In this document: positions 43,825-52,232 of the stretch, one piece after another | Layout: each line of letters begins with the position of its first letter | How positions within the stretch are numbered: the first letter of the stretch is position 1 | Source of the DNA: an uncultured Caulobacterales bacterium | Lineage (GTDB): Bacteria > Pseudomonadota > Alphaproteobacteria > Caulobacterales > Caulobacteraceae | Assembly (NCBI GenBank): GCA_903837135.1 | Contig: CAILTK010000033.1 | Coordinates: 62,001-126,000, forward strand | Length of the DNA: 64,000 nucleotides | Direction: 5' to 3' | Notes under the pieces: generated by a model | Told to the model about the DNA's origin: nothing | Database searches by the model: none | What the model saw: only the letters and a program-made list of their open reading frames with translations | Program-made: the position numbers and the translations under genes

Positions 43825-44397
43825 ATGAAGATAGAACGGACTAAGCTCGACGGCGTTTTGTGCATTTCGCCACAACGTTTCGGCGACGAGCGGGGTTGGT
43901 TCTCAGAGACATTCCGGCAGTCGGCGCTCGACGAGGCCGGCTTCGCCGGCGGCGCATTCGTGCAGGACAATCATGTGCGCTCCACGCGACGGGGAATCGT
44001 CCGTGGATTGCATTTCCAGGCGCCGCCTCATGCGCAGGACAAATTGGTCCGTTGTGCGGTCGGCGCGATATTCGACGTGGCGGTGGACATCCGCCAAGGC
44101 TCGCCGACCTATGGGCGATGGTATGGTGAGACCCTGTCTGCCGACAATCAGCTTCAGTTGCTGGTGCCGAAGGGGTTCGCCCACGGGTACTGCACGCTTA
44201 CTGATGAGTGCGAGGTCCTATACAAGGTGACGGACTACTATGACCCCAGCGCCGAGGGTAGTCTGAAGTGGGACGATCCCGACGTGGGCATCGACTGGCG
44301 ACTGCCGGCGAGCGAGATCTCGACAAACGCGCGTGACGCGGCCGCGCCGAACCTGGAGCAGCTGGCGACGCCGTTCCGCTTCCTCACAGACGAGTGA
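43825..44397 (+). CDS. rfbC: dTDP-4-dehydrorhamnose 3,5-epimerase
   Basis: Third step of dTDP-L-rhamnose synthesis. Cupin fold with RGIVRGLHFQAPPHAQDK carrying the active-site His, DNQLQLLVPKGFAHGYC and VLYKVTDYYDP with the conserved Tyr. The ATG at 43825 follows GAGGGATCAGG; length 190 residues. The next gene, a methyltransferase, starts 4 bases after the stop. Confidence 0.95.
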   Translation: MKIERTKLDGVLCISPQRFGDERGWFSETFRQSALDEAGFAGGAFVQDNHVRSTRRGIVRGLHFQAPPHAQDKLVRCAVGAIFDVAVDIRQGSPTYGRWYGETLSADNQLQLLVPKGFAHGYCTLTDECEVLYKVTDYYDPSAEGSLKWDDPDVGIDWRLPASEISTNARDAAAPNLEQLATPFRFLTDE

Positions 44398-44401
44398 TCC
44401 G

Positions 44402-45187
44402 ATGCTCAGCCAGCGCTTCACGGCGTCGCGGGATTATCTGAAAGGGGAGGGCATCGAGATCGGCGCCGGCCCAAACCCGCAGCCGGTACCCGAGGGGGTG
44501 CGGGTCAGCTACTTCGACATCAGGGATGAGGCGGAGCTATCCGCCTATTTCGGCCTTGACGTCCAGCATGCGTCCTTACCGATGTCGCAGGCTCGTCAGA
44601 CGTTTCCCGAGGGGGCCGACTTCCTGATCGCCCACCACGTCCTGGAGCACTCGGCGGATCCGATCGGAACCCTGCGGCAGTGGATGGGCCTGGTGAAGCC
44701 GGGAGGCGTGTTCGTACTCTCCCTCCCCCACTACCTGATTTGCCCCGACAAGGATCGTCAGCCGCCCGATCTCGAACACCTGGTTCTCGATCATCTCCTC
44801 GGAAGGGGACAGGATGCGGTGGAATCACGCGAGCACATACTTTCCTTCCTGTGCAGCTGGATCGACGACTCGCCCGGCCTTCAAGGACTCACCGCGAGTC
44901 AAGCGAGCAAGGTCATGTCAAGCGAGGTCAAGCGTAAGGGACACGACCTACACTGGCACGCCTTCGACCCGCAGATCACCTACGAGATGATCTGCGCGAC
45001 GGCGGCGTTGGAACGGAGCGGGATAGAATTTCATTTGGACCCGAGACGCTGGTCGGGCGACTCGGTGGATATACTCTCGGTGTTCTCGTTGTCGCCCGCC
45101 CCTTCCGCACGCGATTCGAACCCCGTGTTGGGCCCGCTCCAACACTTGCGGCAGAAGCTGGCGTCAGCCGCCGACGCGCTCGCCTGA
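44402..45187 (+). CDS. SAM-dependent class I methyltransferase (EIG family)
   Basis: 261 residues, third member of the family at 5594 and 29405. It has GEGIEIGAGPNPQPVP, LIAHHVLEHSADPIGTLRQ, VKPGGVFVLSLPHYLICPD, LEHLVLDHLLG and DLHWHAFDPQITYEM. It is coupled to rfbC with only 4 bp between, so methylation and rhamnose synthesis are probably co-expressed. It may act on rhamnose residues, but this is inference. Confidence 0.82.
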   Translation: MLSQRFTASRDYLKGEGIEIGAGPNPQPVPEGVRVSYFDIRDEAELSAYFGLDVQHASLPMSQARQTFPEGADFLIAHHVLEHSADPIGTLRQWMGLVKPGGVFVLSLPHYLICPDKDRQPPDLEHLVLDHLLGRGQDAVESREHILSFLCSWIDDSPGLQGLTASQASKVMSSEVKRKGHDLHWHAFDPQITYEMICATAALERSGIEFHLDPRRWSGDSVDILSVFSLSPAPSARDSNPVLGPLQHLRQKLASAADALA

Positions 45188-45268
45188 CCCCTCCGTCGTC
45201 GGCCTGGCCGCATCGATGCGTTCGCGCTACGGATCGACGCCGCCATGTCTAGGCGCGCCGCGTTAAAT

Positions 45269-45291
45269 CCCCCCGGTTGAAGACCGGGGGC
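45269..45291. repeat. GC-rich inverted repeat between methyltransferase and GT61 genes
   Basis: CCCCCGGT-TGAAG-ACCGGGGG is an 8-bp perfect stem with a 5-base loop, 80 bp after the methyltransferase gene. On the plus strand no T-run follows, so termination there would be weak; on the minus strand ATTT follows. Role uncertain. Confidence 0.45.
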
Positions 45292-45341
45292 GGCCCTTGG
45301 GACTTGACACCGGAGTCGTTGCGCAACCAACGTCCGCCCGG

Positions 45342-46400
45342 ATGTCGCCTAACAGTTTTCAGCGCTTGGGGTCGGAGAGGCAGGGCGCCCCGCGCGCTGT
45401 TCTGTCGTGCGAACGGGTGAACGGTGACGAGTTCATCCTGCGCGAGCGTCCCACGACCGTTGAGGTCGAAGACGCCGTCATGCTCCCGGTGACCAGAGGG
45501 AGCTGGTACGACAGTGATCATGGCTGGGGCGTTTACAAGGACGGGCGCCTGGTCTCCGAGGCGGCCTACCGCCGCGGGCCGGGAGATATGCTCGTCGGCC
45601 AGGCGGCGGAGAACCACACGCAGCCGGTCGCCGTGGCGCCGGATGACACCTACGTTTATGGGGGCACGGTCCAGCCGCACATCGGCCACTTCCTTCTCAG
45701 CACCCTGAGTTGGTTCTGGACTGATCGGCGCGACGCCAAGATCGTCCTGCACGGATATGTACCGGCGGCCGCGCTGTTCACGCTTCCGTTCGTGCAGCAG
45801 ATTTTCGGGGCGCTCGGCCTGACGCCTGACCACTTCGTTCACTTCGACCAGCCGACGCGCATCCGCCGATTGATCGTGCCCGCGCCCAGTTTCATCGAAC
45901 GTCGGCTGGCCCATACGGTGTTCGGCGAACTCTGCACCGGCATCGGCGAAACGCTGCTGGCGGGACGACCGCGCCAGTCCGGTCCGCCGGTCTACCTGTC
46001 GAAGGAGCGCCTGGCGGCCGGGATCTGGCGCATCGGCAACGAAGCGGCGCTGAGCGAACGGCTGGCGGCCGCGGGCGTCGAGACCATCTTCCCCGAAACC
46101 CTCAGCCTCGCCGAACAGATCGACCTGTTTCGCTCCCGCACCGTGATCGGCACGATGAGTTCGGCCCTGCACCTGTCCCTGTTCTCTCCCGAGCCTGCCA
46201 ACATGATCGCGCTGGGCCGGGAAAACCTGATCGAATCCAACTTCCACCTCATCGATCGGCTGAAGAACCATCGGTCGAGATATTTCTACCCCACAGCGCA
46301 GGTCAACCTTGGGTATGGCGCGTCCGGTTTACTGACCTGCGACCTTACAGACCCGGTCGGCGTCGCGGAGGACCTGCTACGGCTGCTCGATGACGCCTGA
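45342..46400 (+). CDS. GT61 family glycosyltransferase (DUF563)
   Basis: 352-residue paralogue of the protein at 41504-42559: AAYRRGPGDMLVG, VYGGTVQPHIGHFLLSTLSWFW, PVYLSKERLAAG, ETLSLAEQIDLF and IGTMSSALHLSLF occur in the same order. ATG 45342 is chosen over the in-frame TTG at 45297 because the extra residues show no conservation. It is 154 bp after the preceding methyltransferase and convergent with the third GT61 gene. The donor sugar is unknown. Confidence 0.8.
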   Translation: MSPNSFQRLGSERQGAPRAVLSCERVNGDEFILRERPTTVEVEDAVMLPVTRGSWYDSDHGWGVYKDGRLVSEAAYRRGPGDMLVGQAAENHTQPVAVAPDDTYVYGGTVQPHIGHFLLSTLSWFWTDRRDAKIVLHGYVPAAALFTLPFVQQIFGALGLTPDHFVHFDQPTRIRRLIVPAPSFIERRLAHTVFGELCTGIGETLLAGRPRQSGPPVYLSKERLAAGIWRIGNEAALSERLAAAGVETIFPETLSLAEQIDLFRSRTVIGTMSSALHLSLFSPEPANMIALGRENLIESNFHLIDRLKNHRSRYFYPTAQVNLGYGASGLLTCDLTDPVGVAEDLLRLLDDA

Positions 46401-46533
46401 ACGGCGCGACGGGCCCGGTCGTCGGGCGGGCTGGGCGTGCGTGCGTCCGGCTGGTCGGTTTCAAGGCGACGGAGCCCCGACAATCCTGACTTGAGCCCCG
46501 CGGCGCCGACCCTTCGGCCGGACGAGCGCGACG

Positions 46534-47709
46534 TCAGCCGACGAGTTCGGCGAGCCGGGCGGAGAACTGCGTCGGATCGATCGTGTAGCGGTCGACGCTG
46601 TCCTGAAACCGGAAGGTGCGCGGTTGGCCGTCGTCCGGAAGCACATAGCCGATCTCATGTCGCCGCAGATTGGCGATCCGCGATTGAACCTCGGAGATCC
46701 AGTTCAGGCACAGCACCTTGCATCCCGCCGGCGAGAACATCGTGTTGTGCATCCCGGAGCCGAACTCGCCGACCACGAGTTCGGCCTGACTGAAAAGGGC
46801 GATCTGCTCTCGGATGCTCAAGTTCTCCGGGCGCACCACGGTCAGCCCGTGTTGGACCGCGATGGCCTCGATGGAGGCCTGGTTGATGAGCAGCCTATAG
46901 GATGGCGGCAGGTCCGATCGGCTGACGAAAATGCGCCGGGGCGCCTGCGGCCCGCGCAGCCCGGCCCGGCGCCACGGCCACTCCCACCGTCTGGCCGGCG
47001 GCGCCACTTGCGCGCAATGGGCGGCCAGCCGGTCCAGCTTGCCGTTCAAGGCAGGGTTGAAGTGGTAATCGACATTGAACATCCCGGGGCAGATCAGCGT
47101 CTCCGCCGCGACGTGCTCTGTAGACGGACTATACCGGAGCAGGTCCGCCTCGGGAACCACCAGCCTGATGAAGTCGAGGATAAAGCCAGGGACATGATCC
47201 GGAAGGACGATGGGGGCGTTCACTCCAGCGTCCAGCAGGTCACGAATGACGAACAACTTGGGAAACATCTCCAACAGCCAATGGCCGTAGATCATGTTGT
47301 AATGGATCAGTGCGAATGCCGCTTCCACGTTGACGGCCTTCGACACGCCGGGCGGGGCCCACGCCTTCGCGTCGATGTCGCCCATCACGAATTCGCGCAG
47401 GTAACCCGGCAGGACGTCGGCGGCGTACAGATAAGCTCCGTCACGCCTCGGGCTCGCCCCTGGCCCGCTCACCTGCGCGTCGGGGATGAAATACGCCGAC
47501 ACGTCCGCCGACGGGGAAGGCGCGGCGTGGGCGGTCTGGATGACGGGGTGGTCCGTCGGCCAGATCAGGCGCGCGGGAGCCACCGGCTCGGTCGCATCGA
47601 AGAGCTTGACCTTGACGACCGCGTCATTCCCGCTTGCATCGGGCAGCAAAACCGTTTGAGCGCAACTTATATCGACAAGGCTGGCCAATTCGGCTCCGCG
47701 GATGAACAA
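46534..47709 (-). CDS. GT61 family glycosyltransferase (DUF563), divergent member
   Basis: 391 residues; the GT61 landmarks are IHYNMIYGHWLLEMFPKLFVI, RRIFVSRSDLPPSYRLL, ENLSIREQIALFSQAELVVGEFGSGMHN and KVLCLNWISE. It is clearly less similar to the two other GT61 proteins than they are to each other. Only a TTG at 47709 or TTG 47688 is available as start; an in-frame stop lies 15 bases upstream of the first, so the N-terminus cannot be much longer. It is in the same direction as the two large glycosyltransferases downstream in coordinate order. Confidence 0.78.
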   Translation of the reverse strand: MFIRGAELASLVDISCAQTVLLPDASGNDAVVKVKLFDATEPVAPARLIWPTDHPVIQTAHAAPSPSADVSAYFIPDAQVSGPGASPRRDGAYLYAADVLPGYLREFVMGDIDAKAWAPPGVSKAVNVEAAFALIHYNMIYGHWLLEMFPKLFVIRDLLDAGVNAPIVLPDHVPGFILDFIRLVVPEADLLRYSPSTEHVAAETLICPGMFNVDYHFNPALNGKLDRLAAHCAQVAPPARRWEWPWRRAGLRGPQAPRRIFVSRSDLPPSYRLLINQASIEAIAVQHGLTVVRPENLSIREQIALFSQAELVVGEFGSGMHNTMFSPAGCKVLCLNWISEVQSRIANLRRHEIGYVLPDDGQPRTFRFQDSVDRYTIDPTQFSARLAELVG

Positions 47710-47812
47710 CCCGTTGCCTACGGAGGCTCACCGAGAATTGCAAGGCGATCATCCCCCGGCGGATGGCCGGCCGAAGGAGGCCGCGCGCACGTCCGTCCCG
47801 CGGATTCCGTTT

Positions 47813-47846
47813 AAGGGGGGCTTGCTCTGGGTGTGGCCCCCCTTTT
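47813..47846 (-). terminator. Hairpin terminator after a glycosyltransferase gene
   Basis: A perfect 9-bp stem AAGGGGGGC/GCCCCCCTT with a 14-base loop stands 37 bp after the end of the gene at 47883. On the minus strand it is followed by TTAAA, and on the plus strand by TTTT within the stem edge, so it may work in both directions. Confidence 0.55.
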
Positions 47847-47882
47847 CGGGAGAGCCGGTACGCACCCATGCTCTGGCTGGAG

Positions 47883-48941
47883 TTAGCCCACGATAGGCGC
47901 CGCAGGCGCGTCGTCGTCCATGATCATGGTCACGAGATCCTTGAGCCGGGGCGCGGCTTGATACAGTGTCCGATTGGACATCAGGTCATCGTGCGCCGCA
48001 GCGGCGATCCTCTTCGCCTTACCCCGGTCATTCAACAGGTCCAGTACCGCGCCGCCCCATTCGCCGGGTTCGACCACGATCCCCGTCTCGCCGTCCCGCA
48101 CGGCGGCATAAGCGGTGGACCGGCTGAAGACCCCTGCGGCGCCGAACATGGCGTAGTCCAGATACTTGATGTCCGACTTGCATTCGTTGAACGGGGTCGA
48201 CGACAGGGGCGCGATCGCCACCGTCCAGGGCGCCCTGAGCTGTCCTTCTTTCATGAAGTCGCCGTAGATCGGATTGATCGGAATGATGCTCACGTCGGCC
48301 TTGCGCTGTAACAACGCCGACAGGCGATCATCATCGGCGATTCCGCACAGCTCGACGAGCGGCCGGAACGGGATCCGTGAGAAGCCTTCTTCCAAATCCT
48401 CGGCGACGGACATCAGGTCCTCGAGATGGGAGGCCGTGCCAAAATATCCGATGTCGCCTCCGACCGCGCCGCGGTCCTTTCTGTCGACGATCATGGTTTC
48501 ATCCAGGGCGTTCCGGAAGACATAGACCTTGCGCGCCAGATGGGACACCACCCGGGCCAGGGCAGGCGTCGACACGATCACGGCGTCGGCCTCGCGGAGG
48601 AGCCAGCGCACCCGCCACCGGAGCGTGCGAAGGCCACGCTCGACGATGGGAGAGGCATGCTCCACGAGGAGATTGTCGTCGAGGTCGACCACCAGCTTCG
48701 CGCCGATCCTGCGGGTCGCGCGCACGAGCTCGTGGATTTCGCCGGGGGAGGCCCCGATCGGCCCGGCGCGTTGCGTCACGACCACATCGATCCGCTCCGC
48801 CGGAACATTGCGACCGCTCGAGACATTCCAGGCCCACGAGAGGCTGGCGTGTTGATACGGCCGAAGCAGCCGGATCTCGGCGCTCGCATACACCGGACCA
48901 TGCGCCGGCGTTTCCGGTATCAGGTGAATTCTTGTCGGCAT
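47883..48941 (-). CDS. Glycosyltransferase, GT4-like fold
   Basis: 352-residue protein with a single GT-B-like unit: HLIPETPAHGPVYASAEIRLL at the start, a VVDLDDNLL segment as in other GT4 proteins, DAVIVSTPALARVVSHL, and the C-terminal SDIKYLDYAMFGAAGVFS with DGETGIVVEPGEWGGAVLDLL. This resembles the middle domain of the large protein at 32040-35822. ATG 48941 (MPTRIHLIPE) is chosen. The start is 20 bp after the stop of the preceding two-domain glycosyltransferase, likely in one operon. Confidence 0.78.
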   Translation of the reverse strand: MPTRIHLIPETPAHGPVYASAEIRLLRPYQHASLSWAWNVSSGRNVPAERIDVVVTQRAGPIGASPGEIHELVRATRRIGAKLVVDLDDNLLVEHASPIVERGLRTLRWRVRWLLREADAVIVSTPALARVVSHLARKVYVFRNALDETMIVDRKDRGAVGGDIGYFGTASHLEDLMSVAEDLEEGFSRIPFRPLVELCGIADDDRLSALLQRKADVSIIPINPIYGDFMKEGQLRAPWTVAIAPLSSTPFNECKSDIKYLDYAMFGAAGVFSRSTAYAAVRDGETGIVVEPGEWGGAVLDLLNDRGKAKRIAAAAHDDLMSNRTLYQAAPRLKDLVTMIMDDDAPAAPIVG

Positions 48942-48960
48942 TTCAACCAATCACCGCAGA

Positions 48961-51183
48961 CTAAACGAGGCTCAGGATTTTTCGGGCCGCGAGCTCCGGC
49001 GGGTATTTATGAGCATCCTGGATCGCTCTCGTCGCCAATCTGAGGCGAAGGTCGGGCGACTCGATCAACCGCGCGATAGCCTCGACACAGGCAGGCTCGT
49101 TCGACGTTTCGACCACCAGGGCGTTGACGTCGTCGAGAGCGAATTCCACCGCCCCGCCCCGCGCCGGCACGACGACGGCGCAGCCGGAGGCCATGGCCTC
49201 GAGCGCCGTCAATCCCATCGCCTGATAGTCGGATAGATCAACAAAGATGTGGCACCTGCTCAGGATTGAAGCGACCGCGTCAGAACCAACAACGCCATAG
49301 AATTTTGTGCTCGATACAAAATCGCCGGCGCCCTGCGAAATCTGATTCAGTTCGGACCGATCGCAACCGAAGAGGTGCAACTCGATCTTCGCCCCGAACC
49401 TCTCGCTGATCTGCCGCAGGCAACGCAGAGTCCGCGCCGCCGCGCGACGCGGCGTCGTCGGCCTCAGCATGGCGGCCAGGCCCACCGGCCCGTGGCTCTT
49501 GCCGCGCGCCTGAAACCGATCGAGGTCCACACTGGGCCCGATCACGTTCACAGGCCGATCCGTGACGGTCTTCAGCACGTCCGCGTTCCATCCCGACTTG
49601 CTCAACAGGATGCAGTCGGCTCTGTGCGAGTAGGACAGAAGGGCGCGCCGCTGCGACGGGGACCCATCAGGGAAGAATAAGGGCTCATAGTCCTGCACAT
49701 AATACATGACCTTGGTGGCGCCGAGGTCGCTCGGAAGCCAGAACACGGACTCGAACAGGGTGCATACGACGGCGTCATAGCGTGTGGTCGGGTCGTCCAG
49801 CATCCGCGGCACGTCGTTGGGATTGTTTGGATAGATACACGGCACGCCGATATCCGAGTTCATCGCCTCGAACGTCCCGCGGAAGGCTTCGAAGTTGAGA
49901 ATGAAGGCGTCGGCGCCGAGCCGTTGCATCGCCTTGGCCTCGGCGAGAACGACCTTGGCGCCGCCTCCCTCGCCTCCGGCCGGGAGGATGAAGAGAATTC
50001 TCTTTCCCTCGAACTCACGGCCGGCCGACTCGCAGATCGAACGCCGCTCCAGCATCGACCGGAAGGACGCGCGTACGCTCGCCATGCCAAGGTGGCTCAT
50101 GCATTCCGCCACCCGCGGCAATATAATGGCGTCGCGATCATATTTGCTCGCGAGCTGGCTGTCGGCGCGGGCCGCAAGCTCGATGCGCCTCTCGTGCGAG
50201 TAGCTCTTGGATTGGGAGTGGAACACGTAGGATCGGGCGCAGACCACCAGCCGCCAACCACCCTGGATGGCGCGTATGCACAGATCGTTCTCCTCACCAT
50301 AGCCCGCGGCGAAATGGTCTTCGTCGAAAAGGCCAATATCCCTCAGCATCTGCGCGCGAACGAGCATGCAGAATCCGTTTATGAAGGGCAGTTGATGCTT
50401 CGGCCACGCTATGTGCTGCTGCAGCAAAGGCCCGACACTGGCGACGTCGAGACCTGAGGGCAGGTCGTTGGGCGGCCAGTCGCCTCCATCGGAGATAGCG
50501 GGCGCCGACTGCCACGAGGCGGTGTTCGACAACGGGCCGACAATCCCAATGTCATGGTCGCTCACGCCGACATTCCAGAGCTCGTCGAGCCAGTGGCGCG
50601 ATACGATGGTGTCGCTGTTGAGCAGACAGATCCAGTTCGCCGACGCCAGGATCATCCCCTGATTGGCGGCGAACGTATAACCCAGAGCGGCTTCGTTCCG
50701 ATGAAGCACACAGCTGTGCGCCCTTGCGAACGCCCTGAGATAATCGCGCGTTTCCAAGCCGCTACCGTCGTCGACGATAATGATCCGGAAGGGCGGCAGG
50801 GTGCAGGCGAGGATAGACTGAAAGCATGCCTTGACGTCGGTCAGGGCATTGTGAACGCAGACGATGATATCGACGCTTTCCGTTCTCGCCAGCTGGACCC
50901 TGCTCGACCGGACATCCGCCTCCACCGCAGCCGCCAGCGGGTCGGGAGGGACTGGTCGAACAGGAGCGGCCTCCTCAGCGCGCGGTTCGGCCGGCGCTTC
51001 CAGGCTGACCGCGCGGCCGAAAATGAACCGGCTCAGGCGCCGTGCGGCGGGAAGGCTCAAGGCCATCGCGCGAAGCGGAGCCGTCAGACGCCAAGAGGTG
51101 CTGGAGCGGACGGCTTCCAAGCTGGCTTCCGCGTCCAACGCGCGTTCCCTGGCTTGGGAAAGCTCTTGCTCGATGGAATCCAT
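48961..51183 (-). CDS. Two-domain glycosyltransferase (GT2 and GT4)
   Basis: 740 residues. A short N-terminal coiled segment is followed by RSSTSWRLTAPLRAMA, the motif shared with two other proteins here. The GT2 domain (about 105-345) has VDIIVCVHNALTDVKACFQSIL, IIIVDDGSG, ICLLNSDTIVSRHWLDEL, INGFCMLVRAQ and GYGEENDLCIRAI. The GT4 domain (about 400-740) contains RILFILPAGGEGGGAKVVLAEA, VMYYVQDYEPLFFPDGS, and YQAMGLTALEAMASGCAVVVP. ATG 51183 preferred over the GTG 15 bases upstream. Two activities in one chain suggest it builds two linkages or a repeat. Confidence 0.86.
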   Translation of the reverse strand: MDSIEQELSQARERALDAEASLEAVRSSTSWRLTAPLRAMALSLPAARRLSRFIFGRAVSLEAPAEPRAEEAAPVRPVPPDPLAAAVEADVRSSRVQLARTESVDIIVCVHNALTDVKACFQSILACTLPPFRIIIVDDGSGLETRDYLRAFARAHSCVLHRNEAALGYTFAANQGMILASANWICLLNSDTIVSRHWLDELWNVGVSDHDIGIVGPLSNTASWQSAPAISDGGDWPPNDLPSGLDVASVGPLLQQHIAWPKHQLPFINGFCMLVRAQMLRDIGLFDEDHFAAGYGEENDLCIRAIQGGWRLVVCARSYVFHSQSKSYSHERRIELAARADSQLASKYDRDAIILPRVAECMSHLGMASVRASFRSMLERRSICESAGREFEGKRILFILPAGGEGGGAKVVLAEAKAMQRLGADAFILNFEAFRGTFEAMNSDIGVPCIYPNNPNDVPRMLDDPTTRYDAVVCTLFESVFWLPSDLGATKVMYYVQDYEPLFFPDGSPSQRRALLSYSHRADCILLSKSGWNADVLKTVTDRPVNVIGPSVDLDRFQARGKSHGPVGLAAMLRPTTPRRAAARTLRCLRQISERFGAKIELHLFGCDRSELNQISQGAGDFVSSTKFYGVVGSDAVASILSRCHIFVDLSDYQAMGLTALEAMASGCAVVVPARGGAVEFALDDVNALVVETSNEPACVEAIARLIESPDLRLRLATRAIQDAHKYPPELAARKILSLV

Positions 51184-51211
51184 ATCGCTCGCGACCACTC
51201 AACGCTAGGCG

Positions 51212-51657
51212 TCAAAGGGCGGCTTCGTACGATACGAGGCGCTCGGCGGCAACGGCCCAATTCCGCTTCCCGGATGAGACGTTCAGAGCTCGTCGGGACA
51301 ACGAGACCGTCTCTGAAAAGCACAGGGTTCACAGAGCAAAAATCGATCGAAGGCGTCGACATCGCCAAGCTATTCATAGCCAAACTGATTGACGACGCCC
51401 GGCAGAATTACAGCCTTGATCCGATGTTGGACTTGAGACTCATCGAGATCGACGGCGCCCGCGAGCGGGACAGGCTAAATGAACGGGTGGACACGAACCG
51501 GGCTTATCATGCCGACGCGTGCCGCGTGATTGAACAGGGTGCTGACTTCATCGCTGTGGAAGCAAGGATCTTCCGGCGAAGGGACGTCGTCCATTGTCGT
51601 GCGCACCCCTCCGGACGGGTCAACCGTGGCGTGAGCGGTACGGGGGTGAAGCCTCAC
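51212..51657 (-). pseudogene. Probable decayed glycosyltransferase remnant
   Basis: No intact gene fills the 570 bp between the two-domain glycosyltransferase and tRNA-Val. On the minus strand the peptide LSRRALNVSSGKRNWAVAAERLVSYEAAL ends at a TGA at 51212-51214; it reads like the tail of a GT4 enzyme. Upstream in other minus frames are protein-like pieces broken by TAG stops, such as AVDLDESQVQHRIKAVILPG. This suggests a gene inactivated by frameshifts and stops. The assignment is weak and not supported by a search. Confidence 0.3.
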
Positions 51658-51751
51658 GAGCTCGCCCGGGTCGGAAAGCGCCCGAAGCCCATCGATCAGG
51701 CGCCGCCGACGCCGCGGCGCCGGTCTGGGTGATGACGCTCGAGCCTGTGGA

Positions 51752-51826
51752 TGGTGGACGCGACAGGGATCGAACCTGTGACCCCCTCGATGTCAACGAG
51801 GTGCTCTCCCGCTGAGCTACGCGTCC
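51752..51826 (-). tRNA. tRNA-Val (anticodon GAC)
   Basis: Cloverleaf of 75 bases on the minus strand: acceptor GGACGCG pairs with CGCGTCC, D-arm GCTC..GAGC, anticodon stem CCTCG/CGAGG with loop TTGACAT giving anticodon GAC, T-arm with GGTTCGATCCC, and an encoded CCA end. It reads the valine codons GUC/GUU. Confidence 0.95.
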
Positions 51827-51841
51827 GTCTCGGGAGCGGCG

Positions 51842-51869
51842 GTATAATCGGAGCTTCGACGCGAGACAA
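51842..51869 (-). promoter_or_regulatory. Promoter of tRNA-Val
   Basis: Minus-strand TTGTCT (51869-51864), 16-base spacer, TTATAC (51847-51842) stand 15 bases before the 5' end of the tRNA, leaving a short leader. Position and fit support a sigma-70-type promoter between zapA and the tRNA. Confidence 0.6.
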
Positions 51870-51899
51870 GCTCTGGCTGACAGGCGCCCGCGGCGAGGC

Positions 51900-52232
51900 T
51901 CAGTCCAGGGTCGCCGTCAGGGCTTCGATCCGCGCCGCGGCGGCCTCGATCGCCTGCGCCGCCCGGACATCCGAGAGCGCATCGTCGGACTGAGAGCGGC
52001 CCAGCTTCTCCTGGCAGTCGGCGAGACGGGCGCGGACGTCGGTCGCCTCGTCGGCCATCACCAAGGCCGCCATCAGGAACAGGCGCAACTCGGTCACCTT
52101 GCCCACCTGCGACGAGACCTCGCGCACCTTGGCGTCGAACTCCCGGGCCAGCGCCTCCACGTGCGGCTCCTGCCCATCCTCGCAGCCGACCGCATAGCCG
52201 TGGCCGTTCACGCTGACATTGACCGTCGCCAT
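51900..52232 (-). CDS. zapA: Cell division protein ZapA
   Basis: Small protein that bundles FtsZ filaments at the septum. 110 residues with the N-terminal ATVNVSVNGHGYAVGCEDGQE strand-turn typical of ZapA, the conserved FDAKVREVSSQVGKVTELRLFLMAAL region, and a C-terminal coiled coil. Its ATG overlaps the stop of the upstream DUF4164-like gene, a common alphaproteobacterial pair. No 6S RNA could be seen in the 73 bp after it, where it lies in some relatives. Confidence 0.88.
   Translation of the reverse strand: MATVNVSVNGHGYAVGCEDGQEPHVEALAREFDAKVREVSSQVGKVTELRLFLMAALVMADEATDVRARLADCQEKLGRSQSDDALSDVRAAQAIEAAAARIEALTATLD

Noticed and set aside
43572-43844. Small protein ahead of rfbC
   Set aside because: Open frame of 90 codons without ribosome binding site or motif, Arg/Pro-rich and overlapping the rfbC start.
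45269-45291. Terminator for the rfbC-methyltransferase transcript
   Set aside because: The stem is good but no T-run follows on the plus strand; kept only as an inverted repeat.
51827-51899. 6S RNA gene downstream of zapA
   Set aside because: Only 73 bp separate zapA from tRNA-Val, too short, and it contains the tRNA promoter instead.
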